Source: Leuconostoc lactis
GTDB lineage: Bacteria > Bacillota > Bacilli > Lactobacillales > Lactobacillaceae
Length of the DNA: 64,000 nt
NCBI RefSeq assembly: GCF_007954625.1
Contig: NZ_CP042420.1
Coordinates: 383,501-447,500, forward strand
Direction of reading: 5' to 3'
Part shown: in pieces, positions 19,946 to 28,544 of the stretch
How the letters are laid out: every line of letters begins with the position of its first letter
Numbering within the stretch: position 1 is the first letter of the stretch
Program-made: the position numbers and the translations under genes
Notes under the pieces: model-generated
The model's input: the letters and a program-made list of their open reading frames with translations, nothing else
The model's database searches: none
Told to the model about the DNA's origin: nothing

Positions 19946-20094
19946 TATTTACCTCTTTTGATTGTGTATTTGACTCATTATTTTTATTATAATGCAAGGG
20001 TTTACATAAGAATAGCATTAAATGTAAAAAATCTGGCATTCCATTCATTTTTTGACGATATAACATATCTATCCCTAACGCGATCGCTATTCAA

Positions 20095-20122
20095 CAACGC
20101 CACAAAAAAAGCATCAGCAAAA
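20095..20122 (+). repeat. Left copy of 28-base direct repeat bracketing the island
   Basis: Matches 24892-24919 in 27 of 28 positions (caacNccac, seven A, then gcatcagcaaaa). The right copy is part of the rpsI terminator. The left copy keeps the first arm but its second arm is degenerate (TGATGT). Confidence 0.7.
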
Positions 20123-20132
20123 ATGAGTGATG
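20101..20132 (-). terminator. Weak terminator after the 533-aa gene
   Basis: On the minus strand CATCA/TGATG (20128-20132 with 20112-20116) is followed by seven T. The stem is only 5 bp. Confidence 0.45.
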
Positions 20133-20164
20133 TACCCAAAAAGTTAAAGCAACTTTCGGGGTAC
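20132..20164 (-). repeat. Palindromic hairpin downstream of the 533-aa gene
   Basis: GTACCC/GGGTAC outer arms and AAAGTT/AACTTT inner arms around a 5-base loop, with a 2x2 internal loop. It directly precedes the weak terminator in the minus-strand transcript. Confidence 0.55.
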
Positions 20165-20207
20165 ACCACATATGAGGGGCTTTTTACTTTACCGGCTTGA
20201 TTCACAA

Positions 20208-21809
20208 TCATGATTTTATATCTTCAAATACATTTGTTTCATCATCAGCCAAAAACTTTTCCATCCACTGGCTCATAAAATTCGTCGACATTAATTCATC
20301 TCGTCTACTATATTCATTCTGATACCAGAGCAAAATACTAGTTCCTCCCTGACTAGACAACACTATAGGTATATCCTGATGTGTTTTACCTTCAAACATA
20401 ACAAAATATTCAAACAATGCTATCTCATCCATTGATATATCCACAATCATATTCATCGTATGTTGCTGAACTCGCCATGTTAAATAGTCTGATAAAAATT
20501 TAGGATTTCTAAAATGAACAGTCCATGCAAAAATAATCTCAAAGTCAAAAATACTCATAACCGACTTCAAGACATTACTGTCTTTTGAATATCTCTCTTG
20601 ATTATGTGCCAAAGACTGATAATTTTTCCCGGTTAAAATAACACCATTGAATTTCTTTACCCTTTTAGGTAGTATTTGCTTAGACTTTGCATCCCCTTCT
20701 CGCGTAAAATATTTTCTATTATTTCTCAGTTCTATTTCAGCATCTTGCTCCTGAATCATGGCCTTGCCTATAACGGATGAATACTTTCTTTGCAACGATA
20801 GCAGTGATCCAGCTGCGTTCATACTGTTAAACTCAATATCAGCTGTTTTTAATTCAATCACAAAGGCGTAATTTTGCCACAACAATAGCAAATCATGTTC
20901 TCTTCCATTTACTACTGAAACAAAAAAATTAGTCACAACACTAATATCATTTTCTCTGTTAGCCACTTTTTCAGTAATAACTTTTTTTAAAAAACCTTCA
21001 TGCTTATGTTGAAATCGCATGGCCTTTTTACCACGAGGTTTAATGTATCGTCGCAAACCCACCGCAATATATTGCACAATATTTATTGAATTCGGAATAA
21101 AAACAAGCCCATTATGTTGAATAGCAGGTACTTTAGCATTGTTTAGAAGATTTTCAATATCTGTAGGATAATTGATATTATCAAATTCGTTCTGGAAGCT
21201 TTCAGAACTAATAAGAGTATCCCCTATTCCTGGATATAATCTTTCTAATTGATCAATAGGAACTCCCATTGTAAGGAAATCTGGCAATAAATCACCATAT
21301 ACTTGATCAACTCTTACCACCGAAGTTGCTAACAACATTCTTACAAAATTAAACGAATTTGTAAATCCTAAGTATTCTTCTAGTTCCTCTTTAAAATATT
21401 CGAAGTATTCAAGATACTGTGGCGCTTCTACGTAGTCATAATTTAAATGTGAGACAAAAAAATCTAGTTCCGCAATCTCATCAGCGTTCCGTTCTAAAGA
21501 ATCGGACAAGTAATAAGTAACTGTAGCATTAACTAATTCAGAAAGTACATTTCCCCCCACAGTCGCATTAAATTTCTGAACTGGGCCAGGAACATATGGT
21601 AAAGAAACAATATAATAACTATACTCAATCAATAACTTAAGTGATTGAAAATCAAGTTTTGGTTGATCATCCACCAATTGCGTACCAGCTAGAGAGCGTC
21701 TTTGAATTAATGAATTCAAAAACTGTATTCTTTCTTCAACAGTTACCGATGAAAACTGTGTTTTCAATATCGATTTAAAATCAAAGACTAAACTTTTATT
21801 ATTACCCAT
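20208..21809 (-). CDS. Unknown protein with nuclease-like D...ExK signature, SOS-box promoter
   Basis: 533 aa, family not recognised. Residues 300-325 read hydrophobic strand, HD306, LLLLW, hydrophobic strand, E319-L-K321. A helix carrying Glu271 lies ahead. This D-x12-E-x-K arrangement is that of PD-(D/E)xK nuclease cores, including the NERD-like group; it is a motif match, not a proven fold. The N-terminal 250 residues are mostly helical and acidic. AAGGAG lies 10 bases before the ATG. A sigma-A promoter with a perfect LexA/DinR box in its spacer sits just upstream, so damage-induced expression is predicted. AT-rich compared with the flanking genes. It follows the 652-aa gene by 131 bases on the same strand. 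Confidence 0.85.
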   Translation of the reverse strand: MGNNKSLVFDFKSILKTQFSSVTVEERIQFLNSLIQRRSLAGTQLVDDQPKLDFQSLKLLIEYSYYIVSLPYVPGPVQKFNATVGGNVLSELVNATVTYYLSDSLERNADEIAELDFFVSHLNYDYVEAPQYLEYFEYFKEELEEYLGFTNSFNFVRMLLATSVVRVDQVYGDLLPDFLTMGVPIDQLERLYPGIGDTLISSESFQNEFDNINYPTDIENLLNNAKVPAIQHNGLVFIPNSINIVQYIAVGLRRYIKPRGKKAMRFQHKHEGFLKKVITEKVANRENDISVVTNFFVSVVNGREHDLLLLWQNYAFVIELKTADIEFNSMNAAGSLLSLQRKYSSVIGKAMIQEQDAEIELRNNRKYFTREGDAKSKQILPKRVKKFNGVILTGKNYQSLAHNQERYSKDSNVLKSVMSIFDFEIIFAWTVHFRNPKFLSDYLTWRVQQHTMNMIVDISMDEIALFEYFVMFEGKTHQDIPIVLSSQGGTSILLWYQNEYSRRDELMSTNFMSQWMEKFLADDETNVFEDIKS

Positions 21810-21839
21810 ATAAATTTTTCTCCTTGAGATTACATCTAA

Positions 21840-21868
21840 ATTATACGAACATATGTTCGTTTTGTCTA
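21840..21868 (-). promoter_or_regulatory. Promoter of the 533-aa gene
   Basis: Minus strand -35 TAGACA (21863-21868), 17-base spacer, -10 TATAAT (21840-21845), about 30 bases before the ATG. Confidence 0.75.
21846..21859 (-). promoter_or_regulatory. SOS (LexA/DinR) box
   Basis: CGAACATATGTTCG is a perfect 14-base palindrome, 16 bases with its flanking A and T. It matches the Firmicutes SOS box CGAAC-N4-GTTCG exactly. It lies wholly inside the promoter spacer, where bound LexA would block RNA polymerase. Confidence 0.85.
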
Positions 21869-21940
21869 CTGATTTTTACAAATATATGAGCCCCTGCTAT
21901 TCTAATCCTATACCTCTCCTTATTCCTCTTCAGATTACTT

Positions 21941-23899
21941 TTATCTTTCCATCCAGAATCCTTCTTTTCCCTCTAAGAGATTTTTCAAGTGGATCTCTTC
22001 ATTAATTTTGATAATATAAACAAAAATTACAGCCGAGGCATATAAGTAATCTTCTAAGTTGTCTTCATCCTTTTCAGCAACATAAGAATGATTATGTTTG
22101 TTACGTAAAGCCTTTGCATTATCATACTCTGAGTTATTAAGTAAGTAGTTCAAATAATTAATTTCTGGTTCTGAAAATAACGTACTCTCAGTTTTCAAAT
22201 ATCCTTGTTCTACTTTAGTATTAATCAAGTTTTGATACTCTGTTGCAGAATCGCCTACTTCAGCAAAAGGAAAATTGTAATAGTTTATAACTCCATATGA
22301 CCATAAAAATCGACATATTAAAATAAACTGAGCTTGTTGGTTTGTCACAAAAATTTCGTCGTTTTCCCGTACAGTGATTATCTCTTCTTCTACCAAAAAG
22401 TCTATATTTTCTGTTTGGTACGGCGAAAAGTCAGAATACGAAACTTTATTATTTTGTAACAAATCAATAAATGTATCCGCTTGTAAATTTTGATTAATAT
22501 ATCCCAGATGTGACTGTGTTGAAAACAATAAATTATTTATTTTAATCATTTTCTCTGAATGTACATACACATATTTATTAGGGATAACACTCTTTAAGTC
22601 TTTAAACCGTGGCGTCGACGTTAAATTAACAAGATCGTGCTGTATGTCACCATACTTAGTAAAAGCGTACCATTGTTTACGAAGGTTTTCTTCAGCTATA
22701 AACATTAAACTAACTTTCGCACCATATGACACACTCTTAGAAAACTCGATTGGAAGCCAATCTAAATGTAAGACTTGTTTTGAATACTCTAAAAAAAAGT
22801 AATTAAATATGTCCTCAAATTCTACATGATGTTCTTGTTGAAGCACACCTCTCATTACTCTTAGCTCGTTTAAAACTATCCGTTGTTTGGATGAGAAGAA
22901 AAAACTCATTTCATAATGATGATTCGACTTTATTCCTAACAAACTACTAAAAATGTCGGCTTCGAGATTAGGAAAGCTAACTAAATTCCATATTCCATTG
23001 ATATTTAAAAACCAATGCAAGTATTGAACGCTATTAAGCAGTGTAGGAATATCTGAATAAGTCCTCAAAAATTCTACATCAACGTATCCTCTGATTTCAT
23101 TATCTGGATTTTCCTTGATAAAATCACTCCAATTTCCATATATGGCATATGACTCCTTATACCCTTCATTTTCCGAGAAATGTTTGTCAATTTGGCGGTT
23201 GATTTCATTTTTTATCTTTAATCTCAGCATAGCATCCAAATTGAGATGTTTTCCTAACCCACTTAACCCGCCTTGTATTAATCTTAAATAATTTACATTC
23301 GCCTCTGAGTCTGCTTCACCATCTATATACCGGACAGCCAAGTCGTAAAATTCTTGTTTAGAAATATTACTTGGAATCATATACTTAGTGTTACTATCTG
23401 TAAAATTATCTAACAATAATTCAAAGTTTTTTGCTTTACTTAAAAATAATTTTTTAACTACACTGGAGTAGTATTTACCCCAATATTCTGTTTTTAGAAA
23501 ATTCTGTATTCTTATTCGCCCAGCCTCAAGAATACGATTTAAATCATGCTCTTGAAATACTTTATGCCATTTATACTCCTCAAATACCTGCAATAAGCTA
23601 TGACAAAACTCGTGATAGTCATGCTCCTTATACGTAAAAAGTGAATGAAATTCTTTATGAATTTTTTCCGCGGATATATTATGATATCTCCGCGATATTT
23701 TTTGATGTATGTCAGACTTAATTTTCCCGTCTTTAATATCATTCTTTTTGGTTTTAATCATCTGAAACGCATCGAACAACTCTAAAAATTCTAAAGATGT
23801 AATCTCTTCAGAACCCATCTGCAGAATTTTCAAAACCCTCTTTTCAAACTCGTTATCATTCCAGGGCTCCCAATCTAAAACATGAATTCTCCTACTCAT
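21941..23899 (-). CDS. Unknown protein with C-terminal HEPN-like RNase motif
   Basis: 652 aa from ATG 23897-23899, chosen because GGGAGG lies 9 bases ahead. Longer in-frame starts (to 24019) run through the -10 element and low-complexity sequence. I do not recognise the family. Near the C-terminus K596-A-L-R599-N-K-H-N-H604 matches the Rx4-6H signature of HEPN ribonucleases (LRNKxxH type), inside a helical, acidic domain (about 575-640). Residues about 495-540 look like a small winged-helix-type segment. The middle is rich in aromatic residues and has no clear motif. AT-rich. It lies upstream of the 533-aa gene in the same direction. A toxin or defence effector is inferred. Confidence 0.82.
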   Translation of the reverse strand: MSRRIHVLDWEPWNDNEFEKRVLKILQMGSEEITSLEFLELFDAFQMIKTKKNDIKDGKIKSDIHQKISRRYHNISAEKIHKEFHSLFTYKEHDYHEFCHSLLQVFEEYKWHKVFQEHDLNRILEAGRIRIQNFLKTEYWGKYYSSVVKKLFLSKAKNFELLLDNFTDSNTKYMIPSNISKQEFYDLAVRYIDGEADSEANVNYLRLIQGGLSGLGKHLNLDAMLRLKIKNEINRQIDKHFSENEGYKESYAIYGNWSDFIKENPDNEIRGYVDVEFLRTYSDIPTLLNSVQYLHWFLNINGIWNLVSFPNLEADIFSSLLGIKSNHHYEMSFFFSSKQRIVLNELRVMRGVLQQEHHVEFEDIFNYFFLEYSKQVLHLDWLPIEFSKSVSYGAKVSLMFIAEENLRKQWYAFTKYGDIQHDLVNLTSTPRFKDLKSVIPNKYVYVHSEKMIKINNLLFSTQSHLGYINQNLQADTFIDLLQNNKVSYSDFSPYQTENIDFLVEEEIITVRENDEIFVTNQQAQFILICRFLWSYGVINYYNFPFAEVGDSATEYQNLINTKVEQGYLKTESTLFSEPEINYLNYLLNNSEYDNAKALRNKHNHSYVAEKDEDNLEDYLYASAVIFVYIIKINEEIHLKNLLEGKEGFWMER

Positions 23900-23927
23900 A
23901 TGCATCAACCTCCCTAGACTTAACCCC

Positions 23928-23933
23928 ATTATA
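23928..23933 (-). promoter_or_regulatory. -10 element of the 652-aa gene
   Basis: TATAAT on the minus strand 29 bases before the chosen ATG. A T-rich stretch sits where the -35 would be. No SOS box is seen here. Confidence 0.45.
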
Positions 23934-24175
23934 CCTCTTCCAAAACAAAAAAAACTTATCCAAAAGAATAGCCTTTTACCCCCATTACTCCTCATGCTCC
24001 CCCACCAATTTCGAGACACACTTCCCCCTTTTTGCCACTTACCCTCCGTACAAAGACATAAATATTACTTTATTATTTTTCGTCGTAACCCTCCCAACAC
24101 TTTCTTCTTTTGTAGTTGCTAATCCATCCTATTTTCTTTAATTCATGCAATAATATGAAATGTCATCGCCAAATA

Positions 24176-24220
24176 AAAAGCTATGAATCTAACAGTATTT
24201 GATTCATAGCTTTTATTTTT
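24176..24220 (-). terminator. Bidirectional hairpin terminator within the island
   Basis: 14-bp stem (24176-24189 with 24201-24214), A-run before and T-rich tail after. It ends any minus transcript from the 31-codon frame and insulates the 652-aa gene. Confidence 0.75.
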
Positions 24221-24296
24221 GTATAACACAACATAGAGATACATAAATACCGTCACGTATATCTATCTTACTATTTTATTCTGTCAACTTTTTCTC

Positions 24297-24392
24297 CTAA
24301 TATTTGTGTCTCTCATCATTTGCTACGCAAATTGCAGTGACGCCTTTAATCGTCACCACAATCTCCGCCCAGTAATCTTTAGCGTAATTCAT
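24297..24392 (-). CDS. Possible 31-aa small protein
   Basis: 31 codons beginning MNYAKDYWAEIV, ending HKY. GGAGG lies 5 bases before the ATG, an ideal ribosome site. A second site (AGGAG) follows its stop, but only a three-codon frame comes after. A hairpin terminator lies 80 bases downstream. No family recognised. It could be a leader peptide, a small toxin or antitoxin, or a remnant. Confidence 0.35.
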   Translation of the reverse strand: MNYAKDYWAEIVVTIKGVTAICVANDERHKY

Positions 24393-24891
24393 TCTAACCT
24401 CCAGAATATTGAATAGATCAGCTAATACTTTGCATCCATAACATGTTTACACAACATATGTGTTGATTCCAGTTGCGATGGCTAGACTGTAATAAAAATA
24501 GTCTATCCTAAAATGAGAAACTGTCAGTACGTAGTATGCCGAACCTAATAACTACTATAAAGCTGGTGGTCATACGAAAATAGTTTGGGAGTCAGATTTT
24601 TTGAAAGACTTCAATATATCGAAATAAAAAGACACTACTGTTCAATTTCAACATTCTTAACGGTGTGTTTACGTTCAATCGTCAAAAAAATGTAAAATTA
24701 CACAGTAATTTAAATCAAATTCTGCGATCACCAAAAATAATTCAAAATTATCATCATGATGCAGATCATCTCATAACTCTTCAATGGTCTTTTGACATAA
24801 AAAATCAAGATTGTATTTTTCTTCTTACTTGTAAATTTCCAAACAAATTGGTCATGTAAATTGCTAATAACTCAAAAATGCTACTTAGAAT

Positions 24892-24919
24892 CAACACCAC
24901 AAAAAAAGCATCAGCAAAA
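24892..24919 (+). repeat. Right copy of 28-base direct repeat bracketing the island
   Basis: 27 of 28 positions match 20095-20122. This copy forms the first arm and loop of the rpsI terminator. Confidence 0.7.
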
Positions 24920-24932
24920 TGCTGATGCTTTT
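24901..24932 (-). terminator. rplM-rpsI terminator
   Basis: 12-bp stem (24904-24915 with 24921-24932), 5-base loop, seven T on the minus strand. Confidence 0.92.
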
Positions 24933-25019
24933 AAATTTACTAGATTTGCTCTAACATTAATGATCGATACCACCAATTGCCACCATATATTAGCAACAAC
25001 CGTTGTGGAAAAAAGAATA

Positions 25020-25415
25020 TTAACGCTTTGAGAATTGTGAAGCCTTACGAGCCTTCTTCAAACCTGGCTTCTTACGTTCCTTCATACGTGAGTCACGAGT
25101 CAACAAACCTGCTGCCTTCAATGCTTCACGGAAATCAGGATCTACTGTCAACAACGCACGGGCGATACCGTGACGTGTTGCACCAGCTTGACCAGAATAT
25201 CCACCACCAACGACGTTAACCAAAACATCGTAGTTTCCCAATGTTTCAGTAACGTTAAATGGTTGCAAAACAACTTCACGCAAGTTAGCGAAAGGAATAT
25301 ATTCTTCGATTGACTTGCCGTTCATTGTGATTTGGCCATTACCTGGAACCAAACGCACACGAGCAACTGAGTTCTTACGACGGCCTGTGCCGGCATATTG
25401 TACTGCTGTAGCCAT
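25020..25415 (-). CDS. rpsI: Ribosomal protein S9
   Basis: 131 aa, standard length. It has the family start [11 protein letters not shown] and the basic C-terminal tail ending SQFSKR, whose last Arg contacts P-site tRNA. Second gene of rplM-rpsI, 18 bases after rplM, ended by a strong terminator at the island border. Confidence 0.98.
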   Translation of the reverse strand: MATAVQYAGTGRRKNSVARVRLVPGNGQITMNGKSIEEYIPFANLREVVLQPFNVTETLGNYDVLVNVVGGGYSGQAGATRHGIARALLTVDPDFREALKAAGLLTRDSRMKERKKPGLKKARKASQFSKR

Positions 25416-25433
25416 AATTTAGATTCTCCTTTC

Positions 25434-25877
25434 TTAAACTAACTTGTTGATGTCAAGTACTTCAGGCTTTTGTGCGGCGTGGGCATGTTCTGCACCAGCA
25501 TACACGTGCAAGTTCAAGCCTTGCTTACGACCCAAAGTGTTCTTTGGCAACATACCGTGGATTGACAATTCAAGCAACTTTTCAGGGTTGAATTCACGAT
25601 AGTTTCCAGCTGTGCGAGCCTTCAAACCACCTGGGTGGTTTGAGTGGTGGTAATAAACCTTATCAGTGGCCTTCTTACCAGTCAACTTAACTTCGCCTGC
25701 ATTGATGATGATTACATGGTCACCCATGTCAACGTTTGGTGTAAACGTTGGCTTGTTCTTACCACGCAAAATTGAAGCAACTACTGTTGACAAACGTCCC
25801 AAAACGACGTCCTTGGCATCAATAATATACCACTTCTTTTCGATTTCACCTGGTTTTGCTAAAAATGTTGTACGCAT
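25434..25877 (-). CDS. rplM: Ribosomal protein L13
   Basis: 147 aa, an early 50S assembly protein. The [16 protein letters not shown] start and GDHVIIINA core are typical. It is preceded by a consensus promoter and a folded leader of about 95 bases that resembles the Firmicutes L13 leader, in which free L13 is thought to repress its own mRNA. AAAGGAG lies about 9 bases before the ATG. Confidence 0.98.
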   Translation of the reverse strand: MRTTFLAKPGEIEKKWYIIDAKDVVLGRLSTVVASILRGKNKPTFTPNVDMGDHVIIINAGEVKLTGKKATDKVYYHHSNHPGGLKARTAGNYREFNPEKLLELSIHGMLPKNTLGRKQGLNLHVYAGAEHAHAAQKPEVLDINKLV

Positions 25878-25897
25878 GTGTGCGCTCCTTTGATTAG

Positions 25898-25969
25898 TTG
25901 TTTACAAACGCAGCCGTTCCTTGCCACGCAATTACAATAAGTTTCCGGGGCTTATCGTGAGGTAAACAA
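25898..25969 (-). promoter_or_regulatory. rplM leader, L13-leader-like structure
   Basis: Outer 8-bp stem TTGTTTAC/GTAAACAA (25962-25969 with 25898-25905) encloses nested CACG/CGTG and ATAAG/CTTAT pairings. Position matches the known L13 leader; I did not align it to the consensus. Confidence 0.5.
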
Positions 25970-25980
25970 TACCGTGTATT

Positions 25981-26009
25981 ATCTTACCTAAAATAATCCG
26001 TATTGTCAA
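25981..26009 (-). promoter_or_regulatory. rplM-rpsI promoter
   Basis: Minus strand -35 TTGACA (26004-26009), 17-base spacer, -10 TAAGAT (25981-25986). Confidence 0.75.
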
Positions 26010-26071
26010 TGGTTGTCGCCAAATTCCTTCGGTGACAACCACTTCTTAAACACGCCATCCCCAACTGTTTA

Positions 26072-26857
26072 TCATTTATCAGCCACTGGTTCATCATAAT
26101 AAATTTCATCCAGATACAACCCACTGGCCGGGGCGGTAAAGCGGGCTTGTTCACGATCTTTCACGGCAATTAAGCGCACGATATCATGCACGTCACGCCG
26201 ACCGTTCCCAATTTCCAGCAACACCCCAACCATAATCCGAATCTGGTTATATAAGAAGGCATTCCCTTCAAACGTGAACACTAACTCTTGTTCATCTGGT
26301 TTCACTTCGACATCCGCACGCGTAATGGTCCGCACGGTCGTCGCCGTTTGATTCCCTGAAGCCGCAAAGCTGGCAAAGTCATGTTCCCCGAGTAAATCAG
26401 GTAACGCCGCTTGAATACGGGCAACATCTAAACGCCAGTGGAAATGCCCCGTATAACGGCGCTTAAAGGGATCAGTAAAGTCTTGGGTCGAGACACGGTA
26501 GATATAGCGCTTCGCATGCGTGTTAAAGCGGGCATGAAAGTCATCCGCCACCTGTTCCACCTGTTTGATCATAATATCGCGGGGCAACAAGGTATTGAGT
26601 CCCTTACGAACCCCTTCCGGTTGGATATCAAATGGTAAATCAAAATGGACCACTTGGCCAAAAGCATGCACCCCTGTATCTGTCCGTGAAGCGCCCACGA
26701 CCTTAATGGCGGGCGTTGGCAACTTGGCCATTTGATTCACAGCGCGGTTGAGTTCACCCTGCACTGTTCGTTGGCGTTCCACGCCGTTTTTCGTTTGGAC
26801 TTGAAATCCGAAAAATTCTGAGCCGTCATAAGCGACGACTGCTTTATATCGTGGCAT
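26072..26857 (-). CDS. truA: tRNA pseudouridine(38-40) synthase
   Basis: 261 aa from ATG 26857, which gives the family start MPRYKAVVAYDG with GGGGAG directly ahead. A further ATG at 26875 has no ribosome site. The catalytic Asp60 is in GASRTDTGVHAFG. It modifies the anticodon arm of tRNAs. It closes the ecfA1-ecfA2-ecfT-truA run, 36 bases after ecfT, a gene order conserved in lactobacilli. Confidence 0.96.
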   Translation of the reverse strand: MPRYKAVVAYDGSEFFGFQVQTKNGVERQRTVQGELNRAVNQMAKLPTPAIKVVGASRTDTGVHAFGQVVHFDLPFDIQPEGVRKGLNTLLPRDIMIKQVEQVADDFHARFNTHAKRYIYRVSTQDFTDPFKRRYTGHFHWRLDVARIQAALPDLLGEHDFASFAASGNQTATTVRTITRADVEVKPDEQELVFTFEGNAFLYNQIRIMVGVLLEIGNGRRDVHDIVRLIAVKDREQARFTAPASGLYLDEIYYDEPVADK

Positions 26858-26893
26858 AACTCCCCACTCTCTCATAACGTTTGACGCGTTAGC

Positions 26894-27694
26894 TTACAAA
26901 TATAAGTTCACAATCATAAAAATCACCACAAAAACACCTAAGCCCACAAAAGCCAGCACATCATTATGTCCATAATGCAACACACGGTATTTTGTCCGTT
27001 GCACAGCGTCTTTAAACCCACGCACTTCCATCGCATTGGCTAAGTCCAAGGCGCGTTGTAACGCCCCGACAAACAACGGAATTAGCAAGGGAATAATCGC
27101 CTTAGCCCGTTTAATCGGGCCGCCCGTAGAAAAGCTCATCCCCCGTGACTTTTGGGCGTTCATGATTTTTTGGGTTTCGTCCATTAATAGCGGGACAAAT
27201 CGTAGCGCAATGGACAACATCAGCGCTAATTCGGCAACGGGCACTCGCAATTTTTTTAACGGCCCTAACAGCATTTCCAAGGCGTTTGCAATGCTGGTTG
27301 GCGGTGTCGTCAATGTCAGAATTGTTGACATCAAGATGATGAGGATAAACCGTAGCATCACATAAACCGCATTAATTAACCCTGGGGTCGTGATTTTAAT
27401 AGGCCCCAACTGGTAAAGGACGGGCGTTCCTGGGGTAAAGATTAACTGCAAGATGACCGTAAATAAAATCAGCCAAAAGATCGGTTTTAACCCATCCCAA
27501 TACAGCTTAAACGGTTGACCCGTTAAGCGGATCAAGCCCAAGACAAAGATCGCTGCCCAAGCATACGTCGCCCAACTATTGGCCCACAGTAACACCAAAA
27601 TATAGACAAACGTCCCAATCATTTTAGTCCGTGGATCAAGGCGATGAATAAAGGAATTTCCTGGCACAAAACGGCCGATCATAATGTTATTCAT
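26894..27694 (-). CDS. ecfT: ECF transporter transmembrane subunit EcfT
   Basis: 266-aa membrane protein coupling the two ATPases to interchangeable vitamin-binding S components. ATG 27694 is chosen for the GGAGG 6 bases ahead. It overlaps the ecfA2 stop by 8 bases. About five or six membrane segments are seen. The coupling-helix pair appears as SRGM (about 190) and VRGF (about 225), where the family has two x-R-G motifs. Confidence 0.95.
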   Translation of the reverse strand: MNNIMIGRFVPGNSFIHRLDPRTKMIGTFVYILVLLWANSWATYAWAAIFVLGLIRLTGQPFKLYWDGLKPIFWLILFTVILQLIFTPGTPVLYQLGPIKITTPGLINAVYVMLRFILIILMSTILTLTTPPTSIANALEMLLGPLKKLRVPVAELALMLSIALRFVPLLMDETQKIMNAQKSRGMSFSTGGPIKRAKAIIPLLIPLFVGALQRALDLANAMEVRGFKDAVQRTKYRVLHYGHNDVLAFVGLGVFVVIFMIVNLYL

Positions 27695-28544
27695 GGCCGA
27701 CCTCCGCATTAATGGCTGTGGCTAAGCTCGGCAATGTTAGTGGCCGCTCTGGCAACACGACCCCAGCTGCCTTTAACTTTTCCGTAAATTGCCCTGCTTT
27801 TGGTAGGTCTAACTTCATCGTTTTAAACCATGCCATATCGCGATTAAATAGTTGCGCAGGCGTTTCGTTGGCCACAACCTGACCATCGTGCATGACAACG
27901 ACCTGATCAGCCACTGCCACCACATGATCCATATGGTGCGAAATAAAGATCACCGTTTTGCCCATGTTCTTCAACTCTAATACCAATTGCAACAGTTCCG
28001 CTTGCCCTTTAGGATCCAAGCCCGCCGCGGGTTCATCTAACACCACCACACTCGGATCGCTCGCTAACGTGCCGGCCATAGCGACACGACGCATTTGCCC
28101 ACCAGAAAGCTCAAAGGGTGATTTCTGCCAAAGTGATTCATCAACATCAACACGACGTAAAGCCGCTTCAGCAGCGGCCTTGGCTGTCGCCTGATCGGCA
28201 CCAAAATTTAACGGGGCATACATCACATCCGCCAGCACGGTATTGGCAAACAACTGATTCTCTGGAAATTGGAAGACAATGCCCACCTTTTTCCGCAATT
28301 GCATCAGTTGCTTTTCTTTTGTCCGTGGGGTGAGTTCAAAACCATCAACCAATACCCGCCCCTCAGTTGGCTTCAGCAAGCCGTTAATATGCTGCACAAG
28401 GGTTGATTTGCCTGAGCCGGTTTGGCCAACAATTGCGGTCACTTGGCCGGTTGGCATGGTAACGGTGACATCATGCAAAATAGCTTGGGCCAGAGTTGTG
28501 CCGGCACCATAACTAAAATTTACTTTTTCGAACGTGATAGCCAC
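27687..28544 (-). CDS. ecfA2: ECF transporter ATPase EcfA2
   Basis: 285-aa ABC ATPase. Walker [10 protein letters not shown], signature [12 protein letters not shown] and Walker [12 protein letters not shown] are intact. Start is GTG at 28544, inside the end of ecfA1 (25-base overlap), which indicates translational coupling. It pairs with EcfA1 and EcfT to power vitamin uptake at the membrane. Confidence 0.96.
   Translation of the reverse strand: MAITFEKVNFSYGAGTTLAQAILHDVTVTMPTGQVTAIVGQTGSGKSTLVQHINGLLKPTEGRVLVDGFELTPRTKEKQLMQLRKKVGIVFQFPENQLFANTVLADVMYAPLNFGADQATAKAAAEAALRRVDVDESLWQKSPFELSGGQMRRVAMAGTLASDPSVVVLDEPAAGLDPKGQAELLQLVLELKNMGKTVIFISHHMDHVVAVADQVVVMHDGQVVANETPAQLFNRDMAWFKTMKLDLPKAGQFTEKLKAAGVVLPERPLTLPSLATAINAEVGHE

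Larger units (their letters stand above)
24020..24891. other. AT-rich intergenic part of the island
   Basis: About 870 bases without a confident gene. Contents are tiny minus-strand reading frames behind ribosome-site-like GGAGG motifs just upstream of the 652-aa gene, a strong hairpin (24176-24214), one 31-codon frame (24297-24392), and a weak TAGACT/AGTCTA inverted repeat near 24490. A 64-codon plus frame (24665-24859) has no ribosome site. It reads as decayed or accessory DNA. Confidence 0.5.

Noticed and set aside
19958..20200. 80-codon plus-strand frame next to the island
   Set aside because: No ribosome site, runs through the left repeat, a terminator-like hairpin and a palindrome; composition does not look coding.
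23900..24019. 40-residue N-terminal extension of the 652-aa protein
   Set aside because: It would translate the -10 element and low-complexity sequence; the ATG at 23899 has a good ribosome site.
24665..24859. 64-codon plus-strand frame in the island
   Set aside because: GTG start without any ribosome site or promoter; a stop lies 20 codons upstream in frame. It may be a relic, but I cannot support it as a gene.
20095..24919. Insertion sequence or prophage at the island
   Set aside because: No transposase, integrase or terminal inverted repeats flanking both ends; only the direct repeat supports mobility.
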